A DNA stretch of 64,000 nucleotides from Enoplolaimus lenunculus (GCA_030248215.1 JASANG010000613.1:62001-126000); one strand, 5' to 3'. Positions 35,759-48,900 are shown, numbered from the stretch's first letter. A program made the numbers and translations. Notes: generated by a model not told the origin, from the letters alone.

Positions 35759-36388
35759 CAGGGCCGGATTAAGGTGGTGGGATGCCCGGGGCCCATATGA
35801 CCAGAATGTCTGGGGCCCGTATGACTAGGAGGCCCGGGGCCATCCGACTAGCATGCCCTTTTTAACCATAATTATTTTATGCATCAGAGCTTAAAGTGAT
35901 ACATTTTAATGAAACAAATTGTACCAAAAGTACGAAACAAAATTTCGGCCCGGCGACTTTTTTAGATTTACACTTAGAGAAGTCACTTTTTGAACACACT
36001 CTTAAGGTGGCACTGAATCCCCGATTCCGCCGAATCCGAATCCATGGCTAATTTGTAGAATCTAAATCCGAATCTTGCACGTTGCCAATTTCAAATATAT
36101 CTATAATTTGTTTCAGAATATCAACGTAATGCCAGCAGCATAACTTTAAACGTTGGTATTAATATTTCAAGCTCGACCTGATTCCTGAGATTTGTAACCT
36201 GTAATAAAAATATTGATTTATATAACAATTTACTTAAATTTTACTGTTTGAAAAGAAAACATATTACCAAACACTGTTGGATTTAACTCCGTGGTCCGCG
36301 AAAAATTTTTGTTGGCTGCTTATCAATTGAATCACATCGTGGTTTCCGGTTGGTGGGAGGCCCGGGGCCCCCCTTTAATCCGGCGCTG
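35759..36388. mobile_element. hAT MITE, deletion derivative of the same family
   Basis: TIRs CAGGGCCGGATTAAGG and CTTTAATCCGGCGCTG. Perfect 8-bp duplication GTTCATGA at 35751-35758 and 36389-36396. The first 38 bp match the relic at 53557 except for a few changes. A GAATCC-family element (about 36004-36297) is nested inside. No transposase remains. Confidence 0.95.
36004..36297. mobile_element. GAATCC-family element nested in hAT MITE
   Basis: AGGTGGCACTGAATCC, core AATCCGAATCTTGCACG and TAATAAAAATATTGATT, as in the copies at 21150 and 51093. Confidence 0.7.
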
Positions 36389-36396
36389 GTTCATGA

Positions 36397-37312
36397 CAGC
36401 ATAGTTTGAGAATAAATTCTAAATGTCCCCCCATTGCAAATTATACAGGCATTACTGTAGTAGCGTAGCTATGCTGTTAAACCGCAGAAGCCTTGAAGAG
36501 CATAACACTAATTAGCAGGCAAAGCAGCGAAAACGTGTCTAAAGATATTTGGGAACCTATGCCAAGGAAAATAACTATAGTGAAATAACTATGAAAAATT
36601 CTAACAAATCAACAATAATTTTTATATAAATTATTAGACTTAACCTGTGAAAGTCTGCGCTCGTATTCTCAAATCAGTGAGACATCTATCACCATTTGGT
36701 AATGTGAAAGGCTTTCTAACTCTGGAACTGAAGAATTTGAAGGATTGAAACCTCTCCCTTTTCTTACAGAAAACCAACCTACTTACTTTTATGTAGAACA
36801 TAATATAGCTTGCTTGATTGAAGGACTATCACGCTAACGCGAGATTGGTGCTGCACACAGAGAAATACCGCTGATAGTGTTTAAATAATTTATCGCACGC
36901 TACTATCGAACGGAAAAAATCAAAAAGGTTTTGCACTCCCAGAACTAATTTCACACACTTAGTCCAAGTCATGTCTTTGCAAGCCAGCCAGTGTTGTCAC
37001 ATTGGTCGCCCAATCTTCGAAAGTTTGCCGTCTGTTACTGTTTCGCATGTTCAAATCTAAGTAGATAAATAGGATTTTTTTACTTGAAAAATCTTGTAAT
37101 TCAAAACAAAGCGACTTTTGGTCATATTTCATTTTCGATGACCACAAAAACTAATGTCTCTTAAAAATTTTCCTTAAAACAATATGATTGGTTTGATTAA
37201 AGTTTTTTGCTATTTAATAGCTACTTGCGCCAAGTATTGTTTTCTGGCTTTCACTTTTGGGCTTGTCAGTTGTAGTTTGTACAATGATTGTAAAGCCTTA
37301 CACATACTCAAG
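36397..37312. other. Intergenic region between chitin synthase and importin alpha
   Basis: Non-repetitive compared with its flanks, so a candidate for 5' UTR exons and promoter of the minus-strand gene. One possible exon is 36959-37057. Another splice-bounded segment is 36663-36739 (AG before TTCCAGAG, donor CACAG|GTTAAG). Confidence 0.4.
36959..37057 (-). CDS. Possible short minus-strand ORF or exon upstream of chitin synthase
   Basis: After a plausible acceptor (TATCTACTTAG) the frame encodes MRNSNRRQTFEDWATNVTTL and onward to TAA, 29 residues. The composition looks coding, but I recognise no family. It could be a small peptide, an upstream ORF in the chitin synthase 5' UTR, or chance. Confidence 0.22.
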   Translation of the reverse strand, partial: DLNMRNSNRRQTFEDWATNVTTLAGLQRHDLD

Positions 37313-37580
37313 GGCAGTGTGCAAGGACCTAGATTATACTGCAATCGGAATCGGATCCAGAAATTTTGTGACTGTATTGGCTGGCGACAATTCCAAAAAG
37401 GTCATATGAACAAATTGGCGCCGATTTCTGGCTCTGCAAAGCTAAGCAATTTAATACATAAGCGATACCAAATTTTTTATGAAACATCACAAGTAGGATT
37501 AAAATTACAGTTTCAAAATTGCGATTGATTGTACAATCGGAATCGGAACTCGTTTTGAATCGGAATCCGAATTTTTGGAG
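37313..37580 (-). mobile_element. GATTCC-family MITE, decayed
   Basis: Reverse copy: GGCTGGCGACAATTCC, ACAATCGGAATCGGAACTCG and the period-6 run are recognisable. Termini are lost. Confidence 0.6.
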
Positions 37581-37589
37581 TGGACAGTA

Positions 37590-37960
37590 TTGTAGGGCAT
37601 AGCACGATGAAATACCAGAATGAGTAGCACACACGTAAAAGGTGAACATGTACACTCACTACACTCCTGTCAGTCTCTGAAGGAAACGGGACTTCAGACC
37701 TTTCAACTAAGCAACTGGAAAAGCGGGTTATGGGTGGTTTCGAACTAGCGACCATCTGCGTGTCAGGCAGACGCGGTTACCATTGCGCCACGCAGCCCGC
37801 CTCCAATTGCATTTTTCGTCGACTATGTGTCGATCGTATGCTGCCAGCTAGCATACACACAGTGCACTGCATTATATTGCATGTCCACATAACCGACAAG
37901 CATGTCTCACATGCTTACAACTCCCACGTTTGTGAACGTGTATGACAATCGATGCTTTAC
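37590..37960 (-). repeat. tRNA-derived SINE-like element 1
   Basis: Minus-strand tRNA-like head at about 37733-37805: A box TGGCGCAATGGTA, a paired anticodon-like stem (TCTGC/GCAGA), B box AGTTCGAAACC. Body shared with the copy at 38400. T-stem mismatches rule out a working tRNA. Confidence 0.65.
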
Positions 37961-38007
37961 GTACACTAAAGCCATTTCACATGTGAAAGTTTTTGCTGCG
38001 AGAACTT

Positions 38008-38312
38008 GCAGCTGCAAATTCCAACAGGAACTAAATTTTGCCTTAACAGGAAGAGAAACAGGCATTGAATTTCTTTACAGGAACTGGAATTTGAACAACA
38101 CTTTATAGAAAACTTGCCAAACATGGCTTATGCGAATTTTTAGCTATTTCATCATCAAATTTTGCTAAAACATGTCATAAACAGTTTATTAACAAAATTG
38201 AGCTAATTGCAAAAAACACTCATTTCGAAATAACAATTTTTCAAAGAAAGCTTCCAGTATTTAAATGATTATTAATCATTTGACAAAACCGTAAAAATTC
38301 TCGCTGGTTCGA
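38008..38312 (-). mobile_element. TTCCTG-family repeat between SINE-like pieces
   Basis: Reverse copy with AACAGGAACTAAATTTTGCC, core TCATAAACAGTTTATTAAC and AACCGTAAAAATTC. It abuts a tRNA-like B box. Confidence 0.6.
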
Positions 38313-38720
38313 ATCCAGCCGTGGTCAGTTGTTTCGACTGCTTTGTAAGACAAGCATGTCTCATATGCTTACATGCCCCAATTTTCAACAAGGTCGTCCC
38401 TTGACCGTCCGCCCTCTTTTCGCCTTGATACCGTGTTCATAGCGTGGCAATTTACCATTGCGCTCATGTCGGTGTAGGTAGGAAGCAGGACTTCAGACCT
38501 TTTATCTAACCAGCTGTAAAAGCTGGGCTACAGAGCGGAGGTCGAACTTCAAGCTTGCGGATCAATAAGCGATAAGCGAACGCTGTACCACTGCGCCACC
38601 CAACCAGCCTCCAAATACCTTTTTAGTCGACTATATATGTGGCGACCGTATATATAAGTATTCTACACAATGTGCATTGCATACGTATGCTTAAACGCAG
38701 TACCATAACACTTACATTGC
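38313..38720 (-). repeat. tRNA-derived SINE-like element 2
   Basis: Head at about 38520-38612 with A box TGGCGCAGTGGTA and B box AGTTCGACCTC. A further B-box-like GGTTCGAATCC and an A-box-like GCGCAATGGTAA lie upstream. Shares CAGGACTTCAGACCTT and GACAAGCATGTCTCA with element 1 at moderate identity. Confidence 0.6.
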
Positions 38721-38726
38721 ACACGG

Positions 38727-38930
38727 CAGGGTGCGACCGGATATCAATTTACCGGAAAAGGAGATGGATATTGAATTTTTCACCGGAACAGGAACTGTAT
38801 ACCAAGTAATTTATTTTTTCGCTGTATTTCTAGCGTCTTCAACGTTTTCGTCGGTTTTAAAGTTCATGCTTCTGTTGATCAACTGAAATTACTAGATGCA
38901 AAAATGCGCCTTATAACTTATGGTATTTTT
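38727..38930. mobile_element. CCGGAT-family MITE, 5' part
   Basis: Starts CAGGGTGCGACCGGATATC; the 3' end is lost against a GAATCC-family copy. Confidence 0.55.
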
Positions 38931-38937
38931 AATCCCC

Positions 38938-39218
38938 AGTGCATGATTCGGTTAATGTGAAAAAGGCGAATCCAACAATGTTTAGCAATATATTTTTCAG
39001 TTTTAAACATTAAAAATTTTAAATAACTTGTTATATCGCTAAATTTTTGTTTCATGTCAAATGTCAAAAGTGAGGTCGGGTACGAAATATATTAATGTTT
39101 AAAAGTTATGCGGCATTGCGTTGATACGTATTCTGAAAAATTATAAATATAACTGAATTTTGCAACATGAAATATTCAGAGTCGGGTTCGGTCAAATCGT
39201 GAGTTGGGTGCCACCCTG
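38938..39218. mobile_element. GAATCC-family MITE
   Basis: Core TATATTAATGTTTAAAAGTT and terminus GGGTGCCACCCTG; about 280 bp; left end decayed. Confidence 0.65.
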
Positions 39219-39339
39219 CACATGCTTTTAACATAGGCGCTTCATACACGCAGTTCCGCTTGCTGTAATGACGGGATATACATATATACAACGCAAACTA
39301 ATAAAACAGACCCGATAGTTTATTTAATCCACATACTGC

Positions 39340-39533
39340 TGGCACGGATAGGCGGTCTCGGTTAAAACCGAAACCGGCCATGAAAATTCTCGGTCACTTT
39401 TTGGCCATCAACGCACCGGAAAAATTTAAAATTTTCAAAATAATTTATTTTTAATGTTTTTTGTGTTGCCAATACCAAGACTTGCCGAGACCACGACTTG
39501 CGAAGACTGAGACCGGGACTCTTATCCCCGTTG
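39340..39533. mobile_element. TCTCGG-family element, short decayed copy
   Basis: CACGGATAGGCGGTCTCGG at the left, GACTGAGACCGGGACT and TATCCCCG at the right. About 190 bp, 360 bp upstream of importin exon 1. Confidence 0.65.
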
Positions 39534-39895
39534 TTAAGGACAGTTTACTTTGATACCTATCTCAAAGTTTAATTTTGGGGTTGATGCTGTTTTCTTATCG
39601 ATATAGCTGCCATCTAGTTTAATAGATAGTCATAGATTGTGCCGAACAATATTTTGATTGCTATATACCTTTATAATTGCATATATACGTTAAATCAGGG
39701 TGCAATAGAATTACGGTTTCGGTAAATTTGTACTGAAATTAAACTACAAAGTTTTGTCGTTTTTTTAAATTTACTAATCTTTAAGAAGCGTTTTAAAGTC
39801 ACTTGTTCAACTAAAAATACGTACTTTTAGGTTGACGTAATTAATATCTACGCGCGTAAATATTGCATAATCTTCGCTTGCTCTATTACCGAGTT
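39534..39895. other. Importin alpha upstream region
   Basis: 360 bp before the start codon, including a weak GGTTCC-type fragment at 39700-39790. No TATA-like element could be assigned with confidence. Confidence 0.4.
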
Positions 39896-39949
39896 ATGCC
39901 TTCTGTCGAAAACAGGGCAAAGCAATTTAAAAACGCGAATCGCCATGAG
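39896..39949 (+). CDS. KPNA: Importin alpha exon 1
   Basis: Encodes residues 1-18, [18 protein letters not shown], matching the R-x-(K)-x-F-K-N start of importin alpha proteins. The donor GAG|GTTGGT is a weak GTT type. A better-looking donor 33 bp downstream (CAC|GTAAGG) would break the frame into exon 2. Confidence 0.8.
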
Positions 39950-42900
39950 GTTGGTTTAAGCCCTATTCGCACGTAAGGTGATACGCGGAAAATGCGACAT
40001 TTTGATTCACCTCCAGGAATAAATATTTTATAATACGTAGAGTCGTGACATTTAAAAATAACTACCCGGACTCGTATTTTTCGGGAAGAAATCCGGACCC
40101 AACCCGGAATTTTTAACAATACAGACCCGGATCTATGTTCCGGGCGCACCTGGGCCCGGAATTTTTATTACATAAAAATGAATATGGTCCTAATTTTTAA
40201 AGATCGGAAAGAATTTCTGTCTCCATCTATATTCTAGCAGCTCACTGTGTAAAGTGTTAATGGCCCAGTTTTAATTTATCTTAAGACCACAAATTTAAGT
40301 TATAATCTTACTACAAATATATAACACTAACTGTCTTGTACGAAATCCGTTGTATCATCGTCCAATTTCACGTCGATAACCTCTTTGCAAATTTCTTTTG
40401 CTTTTTTGAGCTGCTTTTGTTGCTTTTTGAGAGAAGCGAAACTCCGAGAACTCTTACCTTGTGATCACTTGAGTAAAGCATCACAAGGATAAATAAGACT
40501 TAGTTAACGATGATTTCGATGCGTGATAACTATGACAACATTGAGCTCCTTCCCTGTTGGATATAAAAAATTTTTTTGAGTTCCGTTCTCATAAAGGTAC
40601 ACGGGCTGGCGTATATATTCCAGACTTTGCTGATTTCCTTGTTCCACTTGCTTGGATCTTGTTCGATTTTCCCGACAGAGGTTATCGATATTGAGAAATG
40701 CTTCTCCTACTTGTTAGGTCGTCGTGGTGTTAAGAAAAGATGCATTGCGATTTTCAGTGACAGTCAAGCTGTAATCAAAGCGCTGGATAACTGTTTGGTC
40801 AATAGCAAGGCAGTGTTGGAGTGCAGACAGCTACTTTATGAGCTCACTGCTCATAATTATGTTAGCTTTATCTGGGTTACAGGCCACTGTAATGTGCCAG
40901 AGAATGAAATTGCGGATAGGCTGGCTGGTCCAGAACCATTTTCAAATGTAGCACTATCGACAGAGAGTTCGATTTGAAAACAAATATTGGAGAGAGCTAT
41001 GAACAATTGGGCAGCTCGTCATTCTTGCAGGCACCTTAGAACTTTTATGCTTTACTGTAATTTGAGATGGACATCCTATTTGTACAAGAGAAACAAGCAT
41101 CGTATGAGCTTAGGTGTCAGAGTTTTGGTGGGCATTGCGAGTGGAATGAAGTGGGCATTGCCAGTGGAATGATCACTTGCATAATCTTAAATTGCAACAA
41201 CTAACGAATGATCTTTTTGTTATAATGAGACAGATACATGAAGCAATTTCCTCTTGGGTTGCAAGAAATATTCGGTTTTACGAGAAACAGTCTTTGGGGC
41301 GACAGGTCTTCAGAAGAATAGGGCTTCGCATCGCATCTGGATATTAGGAAAAGAAAACTATTCCCTATTTAGCAGAATCTAAACAAGAACTTTAGGTCTG
41401 TTCTGCAGTAGGAGATTGAACGAGAGATGACGGTGTTATGGGCATTTTACAGTCTGCGCACTTTATATATATGCCATATTCTCTTTTCCTACGTATCTAT
41501 ATATCTATTTATCTAAAATTAATTTTTTGGCGGCATGTATTTTCCGGTTCCGTTTCCGGTAATTTTTTCAAATTCCGGTGAAATGTAATACCGGTAGCAC
41601 CGTGCTTGTAACGCTTATAATCAATGAAATAATTTTAAAAATCCTTATCTAGGTTTATCAGTTAAGCTAATATGCAAATTAGCTGTTAGCTAACTATATT
41701 CAATTAATGGTTTCGGACGGTTTGTAACCTTAATAATCAGTCAAAAAATTTAAAAAGTCCTAATTTAGGCTTAAGGAATTAAGCTAATATGCAAATTATA
41801 TATATACTTACTAGCTAACTATTCTTTAGTTGGTTTTGCTTGCTTGTAACCCGAATAATTAGCGAAATGCAGTAAAAAGTCTTAGTTCAGGCTTCTAATA
41901 AACGCTTAAAATTTTAAAACCCCAATGCGAGGTTAACACTCCAGCATAATAAGCTTTCAAACAAAAAAGTTACGTAATCGAAAGCGGATCAGCGGTTCCT
42001 GAGATTCTGTTCAAACGGACAAACATCCACCTTTCGACTACCGAGTAAAAAATCGTTTCGTGAAACTCCGAGCTTCGCTCAGTAAATGCACATTTTATTT
42101 TCATTTTAGGAAGTGCGAAGACGCCGGAATGAAACGAGCGTGGAACTACGGAAACAACGAAAGGATGAACAATTAATGAAGCGGCGCAATGTGGACGACA
42201 CTGGTGAGGTGTGTGAACTGTCCGATGTGCCACAATCTCCTGATGGTCAGGTAAGTATACACTTGAACTTAGATATTATCTATTTTGTAACTCAAACCAA
42301 AAAGTTCATTTTCTGGATTACTTTAAGAAAAAGAGTTTATGTCAGTCCAGTTTTTGATCGATACATTTTCAGAGCAAACAAGTTAGCAAAGCCACGTCTT
42401 CAATACCCGCAGCATCAGTCGCAGCCCCGGCGGTTATCGATATTCGCGAATGTATTGCAGTATTTCGGACACATCTCGACGGAGAATTAGCTTCAAACGG
42501 TACGAAGCAATGTGAGGATGATGTGTTTGCGATTGAATCCATTAGAGTCGCAGTTAACAGTATCCGACGTGTGTTGTCACAGCGTGATAATCCACCGATT
42601 GCTGACGTCATTGAGTCCGGTGCGCCGCCGTATCTGGTCCGGTTGTTACAATTTAACGAGTATGGTTATATGATCGTATCCCTTAATATATAGACACGAA
42701 TTTGTCCCAGATGTTGAACTAGAACTCCCTAGAACACACATCGTGTTATTTTCAACATCATTCGATGATATTCAGTTTTTGTTTAAAGGTTTACCAGTAT
42801 GTAGCATTATGATCTCGTTTAACTATTTAATAGTGTGTTACTTAAGTTGTTGTACTACCTAAAAACAATAAATGTGTTATTATTTGTAACAAATTGGCAA

Positions 42901-45900
42901 GAATTAGCTCGACCATAATTTTGAATTATATATAGGTACATAGGCAGCAGGGTTCCAACAGGAACTAAATTTTTCCAGAACAGGAAGAGGAATTGAAATT
43001 GTTAGCAGGAACGGAAAAGGAACAGAAAATTGAAGTAATTTTCATTACCGAATTACTGGTGGACTTTTTAGAACATGGGACAAAAATGGGTTATACGATT
43101 TTAACACAACAGAAACTGTTTACTTACAAAGTAGTTGGAAAAACACTCATTTCGAAATAATCTAGGAACAAGAACAGGGCCGGAGCAGGAATTCCAGTTG
43201 AACCCTGGTAGCATGGTTCAAGCGGAATTTTCCGGTCGCAATTCCTAAAAATCAGTCCCTATTCCAGCATTGAGAGATACAGGAATATAATTAATGCAAA
43301 TTATCAGCGTAGCCAAAAATTTTGTAGTTCTGATTCCGGTATAATCCAGTTCCGCTTTGCACCCTGGCTTTTGTGGCAAATTATGAAGCATAAGCTTAAA
43401 AATTAATAATTCGCGTCTCAAATTTTGCCCAAGCTCAAGTTCTTTTCACAATTTGTGGTCAATTAACAGCAATTCAATTGTGCAATAGATTCGCAATTCC
43501 TGTTCCGGTAAGAAACGAATTCCTTTTCCAGTTCCTGCGTTTTGTGAAATATAGTCGCTGTTAGAACCCTGCCTGGTAGGCCGATTTATTTTGTTCATTT
43601 TAGCACTAAAGTGCAATTTGAAGCTGCATGGGCATTGACTAATATAGTGTCAGACAAATCAACGCATACAAATGCAATGGTAGATATTGGTGTTATTCCA
43701 CCTCTGGTTGACCTAATCACCTCGGACGATAAAAATGTTGCTGAACAAGCTGTTTGGGCACTTGGAAACATAGTTGGTAGGAACATTTTTAACTAAGTAT
43801 TTGAACACTTTTTCAGAAGCTGATACTGAGACACGTATATACGCAAACTAAACTAACGCTGGTAACCGTTGTCTGATTTTCCAGCGTTATTGTAACCGAA
43901 TAACAAGGTGCAATGGGAATTACAATTTACCAGAACCGAAACTTTAAAAATCGAAAATGGAACCGAAACGGAAAAACGAAAAATATATGCAACCGAAATA
44001 TTCATTTTAATTTTCTTTTTTTTGCAATATTATTGGTGAAATAACCCTACTTGGAGATAGTTATTCACTTTTTCTGCTGTATTTCAGATTTTCATAATCC
44101 ACAGAAGCGAAATCTACCTTCGATGGTTTATTTTCGTCGATTGTCAAGGTGTACATACCATGTTAATGAAATTATTCAATTTTTTTATCGTCATTTTTAG
44201 TAAATATCTTAATTTCCACTAGGGATGTGTCGATTAATCGGCATCGGTAATAATCGACACGGCATCGGCACTGCAAAAAATTGTCGATTCTTTGCCGTTA
44301 CTTTTTGCACATAACAATCAGTTGGAATGTTATCAATTTCATTTCTGGACGCACACCAGTGTGTTTGCTAAGGAAAATTATTAGCTCTCTTGCGTTTCTG
44401 TTTGATAAAATTAATTGGAATTAACCGTGCTTATAAAATTATAATCGTGTTAACTTATCGAAAACAACGTAATAGATAAATGATGCAGAATTTTTATACA
44501 ACATATCACAATAAGTAGGCCTAAAATTAAAATGTGGAAATTCCGATTCCGATGGATTGTGCAATCGGAATCGAAACTCGTTTTGAATCGGAATTCTAAT
44601 CGGAATAGGAATTTCGATTGCACCTTGTTACATGCTATATTCGGTAAATTAGTACCCGGTTGCATTAATATCCCGTCGGACCCTGCCATAGTCAGAATAA
44701 CAAATGTGCTAATTAATTAGTAGCTAGCTGTTAATTTGTCTGGTTTGGAGGTTTACAATTAATTTCTTCACATACCTCGTACTCAAAGCCCTTTAGTACT
44801 GAAATGAAATCACTTGTAACCTTAGTAATTAATGAAATAATGTAAAAGTGTAATTTATAAGCATATTATAGTAGCTAGCTATTCATTTATCTGGGCTTGA
44901 GGCTTATAAACAAAATCTATTCAGATTCCTCGCACCCAAAAACCCTTTAGTACTGAAATTAAAACGCTTTTAAGCAAAAAAATTATAAAAATCGCTTTGC
45001 TTAATACTATCGTTACAGGTGATTGTGGTGAGCTTCGACAAAAAGTGTTGAACAGTGGTGTGATGGGCCAGCTAATGAAAATTAATCATTCTCAAATACC
45101 GGTAAAATGACTGCTGCATGTTTTAATTGTTTGTAGCTTTTATATTAGCCCATAATTCGGGATGTGCCGATTAATCTACATCGGTATCAGTAATGATTGG
45201 CAGTTTTTTAGTATCGGCATCGGCAATGAAAAAATTGCCGATTGCTTAACAATACCTGTGCCACATATCAGTCGGTTGGAATTAGGCATGTGACATCACC
45301 AAAATCTTTGTCGCTGCCGGGTATTCATTTCATCTGCGGTATTTTTAAGGTTTACATAATACTAATGAAATCTATGTAATTTTTATCGTCATTTTTAGTA
45401 AAATATTTTAATTTCCGCCAACCTAAATTTAATACCGGAACCGGGATCACATCCCTACCCATAATTGTAGCTTTTATATCAACCCAATGTCGCTAGTAAC
45501 TTTTTCGTTGCATAATAAAATTTCGTTGATGAGAGACCTATAATCTCATATAAATGTGTGCTCCGGCAAGAGAAAGCTAAAGGTATGTTCGTAAAACTTC
45601 TAGCTTAGCTTGTTCTAGTTTCAGTCAGGTTTATAAAGTATGAAAGTGCTGTAAAAATTGCAAATTAGTGCATTGTAAAGTCTTGGTCTTCCTATACTGA
45701 AATCAAAATTGTGGTTGCTGTGTGGCGATATGAAATGAATGTATTGCCTTTTTTGCAGCTGTCGTTTTTGCGGACGTTAACGTGGGCCATGTCGAATTTG
45801 GGCCGCCATCAACAACCACCAGTACCATCCCATGTTGTCAAACAATTGCTCCCAATACTGATCATTTTGATGAACCACGAGGATGGAGTAAGTTTTGTTT

Positions 45901-48900
45901 GCAGAGCAGTCAATTTCACGTTGTTTCTAAAGTCAACCTGCTGTGGTTGTTTGTAAGCTTGTTAAAATAGAAGTTGATGCATGTTTAAGATATCGCTTTA
46001 CTTTTATTGAATTGGATTTTATTTAATCAAAACAGCGCATGTAGTGCTTTTACATACTCGTTCAAATAATATCTTTCGCAATAACACTCCAGTTTAAACT
46101 ATGTTAAGAATGGCACGGTTTATATTTAATTTAAGCATATATCACATAAACAAAAATACTAATTTTCCTTTGGAAAAATTATTGTGTTGCGTTTTACAAG
46201 AAGTTAAACCACTGACGCTGGTTTACAGTTAATTCGCTTGGATGCGACGTGGGCGATGTCATATTTGACTGGCGGTGACAACGACCTTTTACAGTTGGTT
46301 GTCGACGCGAAAGCAGTGCCTGTTCTTGCTCAAATTCTTATGCAAACCGATAATATGCAATTTGTTTCGCCTGCTTTACGGTCTTTAGGCAATATTGTCA
46401 CTGGAACTGATCAGCAAACGCAAGTAAGCGTGAGTTGTGGATGACTGATTATGTTTAATGGATAATTTGTGTAGACTACATTTTATAGTGGTTGTAGCCA
46501 GGGTGCGACCGTATATTAATTTACCAGATCTGTAACCGGAGCCGAATGTTGTATTTTTTTACCGGGATCGGATATGTTAGCAGCTCTACTTGCCCATGCC
46601 CCTTGTCAAAGACAGCCTCATGGTATCCGAAGCCATAACTGTAGATATCCGGTAAATTTGTACCGGATACGGATATTGGTTTTTGCCGGGTATTAAACCG
46701 GAACCGGATATCCTGTGTTTAGCATAGGGGTACACTCATTTTTTAGGAGTTTAATATTACGTAACACTAAAAGCAGGGAGCAACCGGAATTCCGGTTCCA
46801 GTAAATTTTTACCGGGGATTTAAAATTTCTGTATAATTTTTGTCGCTTCTTTACATTTGCTAATTTTTAAGAAGCCTTTTTAATTAAGCCGCCAAAGATT
46901 TAACTAAAAATGACGATAAAAATAAAACTGATTTCATTAGCATAATGTATAAACCAGGGTTCAAATAGGAACTAAATGTTTCCGGTACAGAAACAGAAAC
47001 AGGAGTTAAATTTTTTGCTGGAACCGGTATTTGGAATAATATTCATCACAGAGAATTACTGTTGGACTTGTTAGAATGCGAAACTCAGAGTTTCGAAGCG
47101 TTTTATATTTTGTACTTGGGGTCGAAAGTTGGATGTCCGTCTGTCCGTCCGAAAAGAATCTCAGGAACGGCTGAACCGATTTTGATAATTTTTTGTTTGA
47201 AAGCCAATTATCCTGGGGTGTTAACCTCGCATTGGGGTTTTAAAATTTTAAGCCGTTTATTAGCTACAGGCTAATTTGAATAATTAATTAAGCCTAAATT
47301 AGGACTTTCCGCAATATTTCACTAATTATAGCAGTTAGAAGCAATCCAATTTTAGCGTTAAAGGGTTTTTGGGTGCAAGGAATCTGCGTAGACTGTTTAA
47401 AAACCTCCAAAACCGATAGTTGAGCAGTTAGCTAGTAGTTAAATTTGTATATTAGCATAGTTTATAAGCCTAAATTAGGAGTTTTTACAATATTTCACTA
47501 ATTATTAAGGTTAAATGCAATATAATTTCAGCACTTAAGGGTTTTTAGGTGCGAGAAATTTGAATAAATTGTTTACAAACATCCAAAACCGATAATTGAA
47601 TAGTTAGCTAATAGCTAATTTGCATATTAGCTTAATTGACAAGACAAAATTAGGACTTTTTAAATTATTTCAATAATTATTAGGGATTACTGATGGTTTT
47701 TTGGTGCGCGGAATCTGATAAATGTCTAAAACCCATAATTGAGAAGTTAGCTAATAGATAATTTGCATATAAGCATAATTGATAAGCCTAAATTCGGCGT
47801 TTTTGCAATATTTCACTGCTTATTAGGGTTACAAACAATCTAACTTCAGCAGTAATGGGTTTTTGCGTGTGAGAAATCTGAATAAATTGTCTACAAACCT
47901 TCAAAACCGATTATTATAGTTAGCTAATAGTTAATTTGCATATTTGCGTAATTGATAAGCGTAAATAATGGCTTTTTAAATTATTTCTCAAATTATTAGG
48001 GTTACTTTAGGATTTTTGAGTGCGAGGAATCTGAGTAAATTGCTTACAAACCTCCACAACCAATAAATGAATAGTTAACTAATAAGTAATTTGCATATTA
48101 GCTTAACTGCTTAAGTGTGTTCGAGCTTCGCTCAATACATGTAGTCCCACTACGACTGGTTTTTAATTGGATTTTGCGCGTTTATGTTACGTACCGTGCG
48201 GGTTGACAACAGTCAACAAATTCATGCATTTTAGCCTGTTGATTAGTTTTATAGTTTCGTTGGTTCAGTTAGTAAATTGCAGAACTCAATTATCAAATTC
48301 TGTCACCATTTCTCTGCTACGAAAACCATACTAAGGTTATTTCACCAGTAATTAGCAAAAAATAAAATTAAAATAAGTTTTGCGGTAGCATGTATTTTTT
48401 ACTACTATTGGGAACGGTAAATGAAACAAACTTACGTAATAGTGTACCAGAACATTCATGGTTTGTTTTTATTCACATGTGGGTATTTTTCTGGGCAAAA
48501 ACTACTTTTAGTGGGAATTTTTGGATAATAGGCTTTCAAAACTCGGACCTGGTACATCTTCCGTCCAAACACTTCTTCGTTTTTGTAGCTTGTTATCGAC
48601 AGTGGGATATTGACTTTGGTGCTGCCGCAATTGCTGCAGAGCAATCATGAACACATTGTAAAGGACGCATTATGGTTAACATCAAATATCGCTGCAGGAA
48701 CGCAACCACAAATACAAACACTTATCGATAACAATATTATTCCGTTGGTGGTTAAACTCTTGGACATGGTACGTTAAAGTTTTTCTATTGTGCTGGTGAG
48801 TGGGGAGGTTTTCTAACCGGCAATTCATTTGCGAGGCTGTCCTGATCCAAATGTTACTTTACTAATCGACAAATTGTAAATTTTCTTGTGCTTGCAGAAA

